Assembly: GCF_027744825.2 (NCBI RefSeq)
Contig: NC_071345.1
Location: forward strand, 14,695,501 to 14,759,500
Direction: 5' to 3'
Length of the DNA stretch: 64,000 nucleotides
From: Synchiropus splendidus
Taxonomy: Eukaryota > Chordata > Actinopteri > Syngnathiformes > Callionymidae
The notes beneath the pieces are model-generated. The model was not told the DNA's origin. It ran no database searches and saw only the letters and a list, made by a program, of their open reading frames with translations. Positions 62,540 through 64,000 of the stretch are shown here, piece after piece (the stretch's first letter is position 1; each line of letters opens with the position of its first letter). Position numbers and translations under genes: made by a program.

Positions 62540-62940
62540 GGAGGGGCGTCGAAATGAAAGCTTTCATCTCCCCGCGCCAACTGTGCTCCATCTTTGTCGT
62601 GACACCTCCTCGCTGGCATTTTTCTCAGACGAGGATGTTGGCATTCAATTACCAAATGAGGGAGAATCTAATTCTGTGCAGTCGGCTCAGGTAGCGAGTC
62701 GCTGAGGAACGACTCGAGCCGGGTGAAAGTACCACACCAAATGAGGTGCTGCGAGCAGCAGCTACATCTGGATCCCACTAAAGAGAGCATTTGGCATGTG
62801 CTCCTGGATCATTGCTGCAGCATATTAAAAACACAGCGCCAGGAGAAGATCAGCTTCAGAGTGGATGAACTTACACAGGTGATTTCAGGAACCGTCTCTC
62901 ATACAAAGGAGGGAGAATGGAGCGGAGAACGCCTGTTTTA
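62540..62940. other. Non-repetitive block of balanced composition, possible conserved non-coding element
   Basis: No gene recognised. Compared with its surroundings, this block has no simple repeats and includes an ATTA-type and CAGCAT-rich stretch. Conservation cannot be tested here. Confidence 0.2.
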
Positions 62941-63082
62941 AAGTGTGGTTTTGGTCCTTTAAGATCACCAGGTAATTCAGAATTGAAAACTAAAACTTTA
63001 TGTTTTCATAGTGCCATTCAAAATTCTGTTTACTATTCGCTGTAGGCAACGTTTCATGAACCCGGGTCCTAATTTTCAGAGG

Positions 63083-63098
63083 CCACTAGATGGCGCTG
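63083..63098 (+). promoter_or_regulatory. CTCF-like motif, close to consensus
   Basis: CCACTAGATGGCGCTG fits the CTCF core (CCASYAGRKGGCRS) closely. A reversed partner (AGCGCCACCTGCTG) lies at 63165-63178 and another forward site, CAGTAGGGGGCGCTG, at 63451-63465. Confidence 0.45.
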
Positions 63099-63164
63099 TC
63101 TGCTCTCCAATCTTTGGCTTTGAACAAATCTTTCAATGAAACCTCACTTCATTTTTAAAACAAG

Positions 63165-63178
63165 AGCGCCACCTGCTG
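63165..63178 (-). promoter_or_regulatory. CTCF-like motif, reverse orientation
   Basis: The minus strand reads CAGCAGGTGGCGCT, a CTCF core match. It is convergent with the site at 63083. Confidence 0.4.
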
Positions 63179-63450
63179 AGCTCTGAAATCTACCACACTG
63201 CTTCATGAAGCCTCATGGATCCATCACTGGCTTGTATTTAAAACTCCACAGTAATACTCGATATTTGCAAGGCTTCCAGTCGATGGTACTTCATTACACA
63301 AAAGATGTTGAACCTGCCTCATCCATTCACTGGGGAGCTTCCTCATCTATAATCTAAGATTAACTAACAATAAATGCTAAATATGGACAGAAAAGTTTAA
63401 TATTAGTACACTTTTAAGCAGTCATTCACGTTCATTGTCCACGTCAGAGA

Positions 63451-63465
63451 CAGTAGGGGGCGCTG
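63451..63465 (+). promoter_or_regulatory. CTCF-like motif
   Basis: CAGTAGGGGGCGCTG matches the CTCF core in forward orientation. Motif match only. Confidence 0.4.
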
Positions 63466-63620
63466 CTGTTGCGAGGCACACATCTAACATGGATTTGAAA
63501 AGAATATTTCATTCCGAGGTCGTGGTTTTAATTTAGAAACAGTGGTGGCTGTAGAGCGAGATGGCATGATGATGGAGACTCATTGTTCGTCAGGCTGTGG
63601 GAGTGTGGATGAAAATAAAA

Positions 63621-63624
<4 letters not shown>

Positions 63625-63668
<44 letters not shown>
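63625..63668. repeat. (CA)n microsatellite
   Basis: Uninterrupted CA run of about 21 units. Confidence 0.98.
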
Positions 63669-64000
63669 AGCTGATGGATGTAATCCCTCTATTGAATGGC
63701 TATTTTCATCGTACATATCACCCATTCATACAGGTCAGCAGGCTCCCACTGTGCCTGCCAGTGTGACACACCACTGTCCTGGAAGCTCTCAGTCCACAAC
63801 TGGATTTAAACAGTGTGACAGTGTGTACTGGCCCATATGGATGAGTGATAAGTATGAAAAAGGCCACTCAGTGAAGCACCAAAACCTTATCATAATGGCA
63901 GGACTTACAGTCCAGTACAATGGAGATAACATGGACCTGGACTGTTATGGCAACAGCAAACAAACACAAAGAGGAAGTAAAACAAAGATTCCCCAAATGC

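Overview
This window is genomic DNA from a ray-finned fish. Spliced vertebrate genes are separated by AT-rich introns, with long TA and CA microsatellites and several teleost-type dispersed repeats. Two conserved genes anchor it: ulk4 on the minus strand (5' part, coding start at 21255, running left) and trak1 on the plus strand (all coding exons, ending at 53821). They are head to head, and ULK4 and TRAK1 are also neighbours in human 3p22.1.

1-22 kb: ulk4. Eight kinase-domain exons (21255 to 19270) could be read and joined in phase. A ninth, clear exon lies at 7692-7612 in the armadillo/HEAT-like part, so the gene runs on to the left. Three more exon candidates are weak, and the exons between 19.0 and 9.5 kb were not found. 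Nested on the opposite strand of a ulk4 intron is an intronless 427-residue type I membrane protein with four Ig-like domains (11816-13099), with its own TATA box and polyadenylation signal. The introns hold a hAT-type element with an 8-bp target duplication (1943-2755), a perfect 31-bp inverted repeat (6918-7020), LINE tails and TA microsatellites.

22-55 kb: trak1, the kinesin/dynein adaptor for mitochondrial transport. Fifteen common coding exons keep phase throughout. At least three alternative first coding exons (30681, 37166, 41429) splice in phase and give predicted proteins of 1016, 979 and 1011 residues. A fourth, TRAK2-like 5' exon ends at 27938 but lacks an in-frame ATG. Read-through of the exon at 49183 would give a 680-residue C-terminally truncated protein, with an intronic AATAAA at 50306.

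55-64 kb: no gene recognised. This part holds trak1 3'UTR, a duplicated segment of about 210-230 bp, an old dispersed repeat, a probable degraded transposon, microsatellites and several CTCF-like motifs.

I compared sequences with remembered family sequences only; no search was run. Exon borders rest on reading frame, splice sites and phase.
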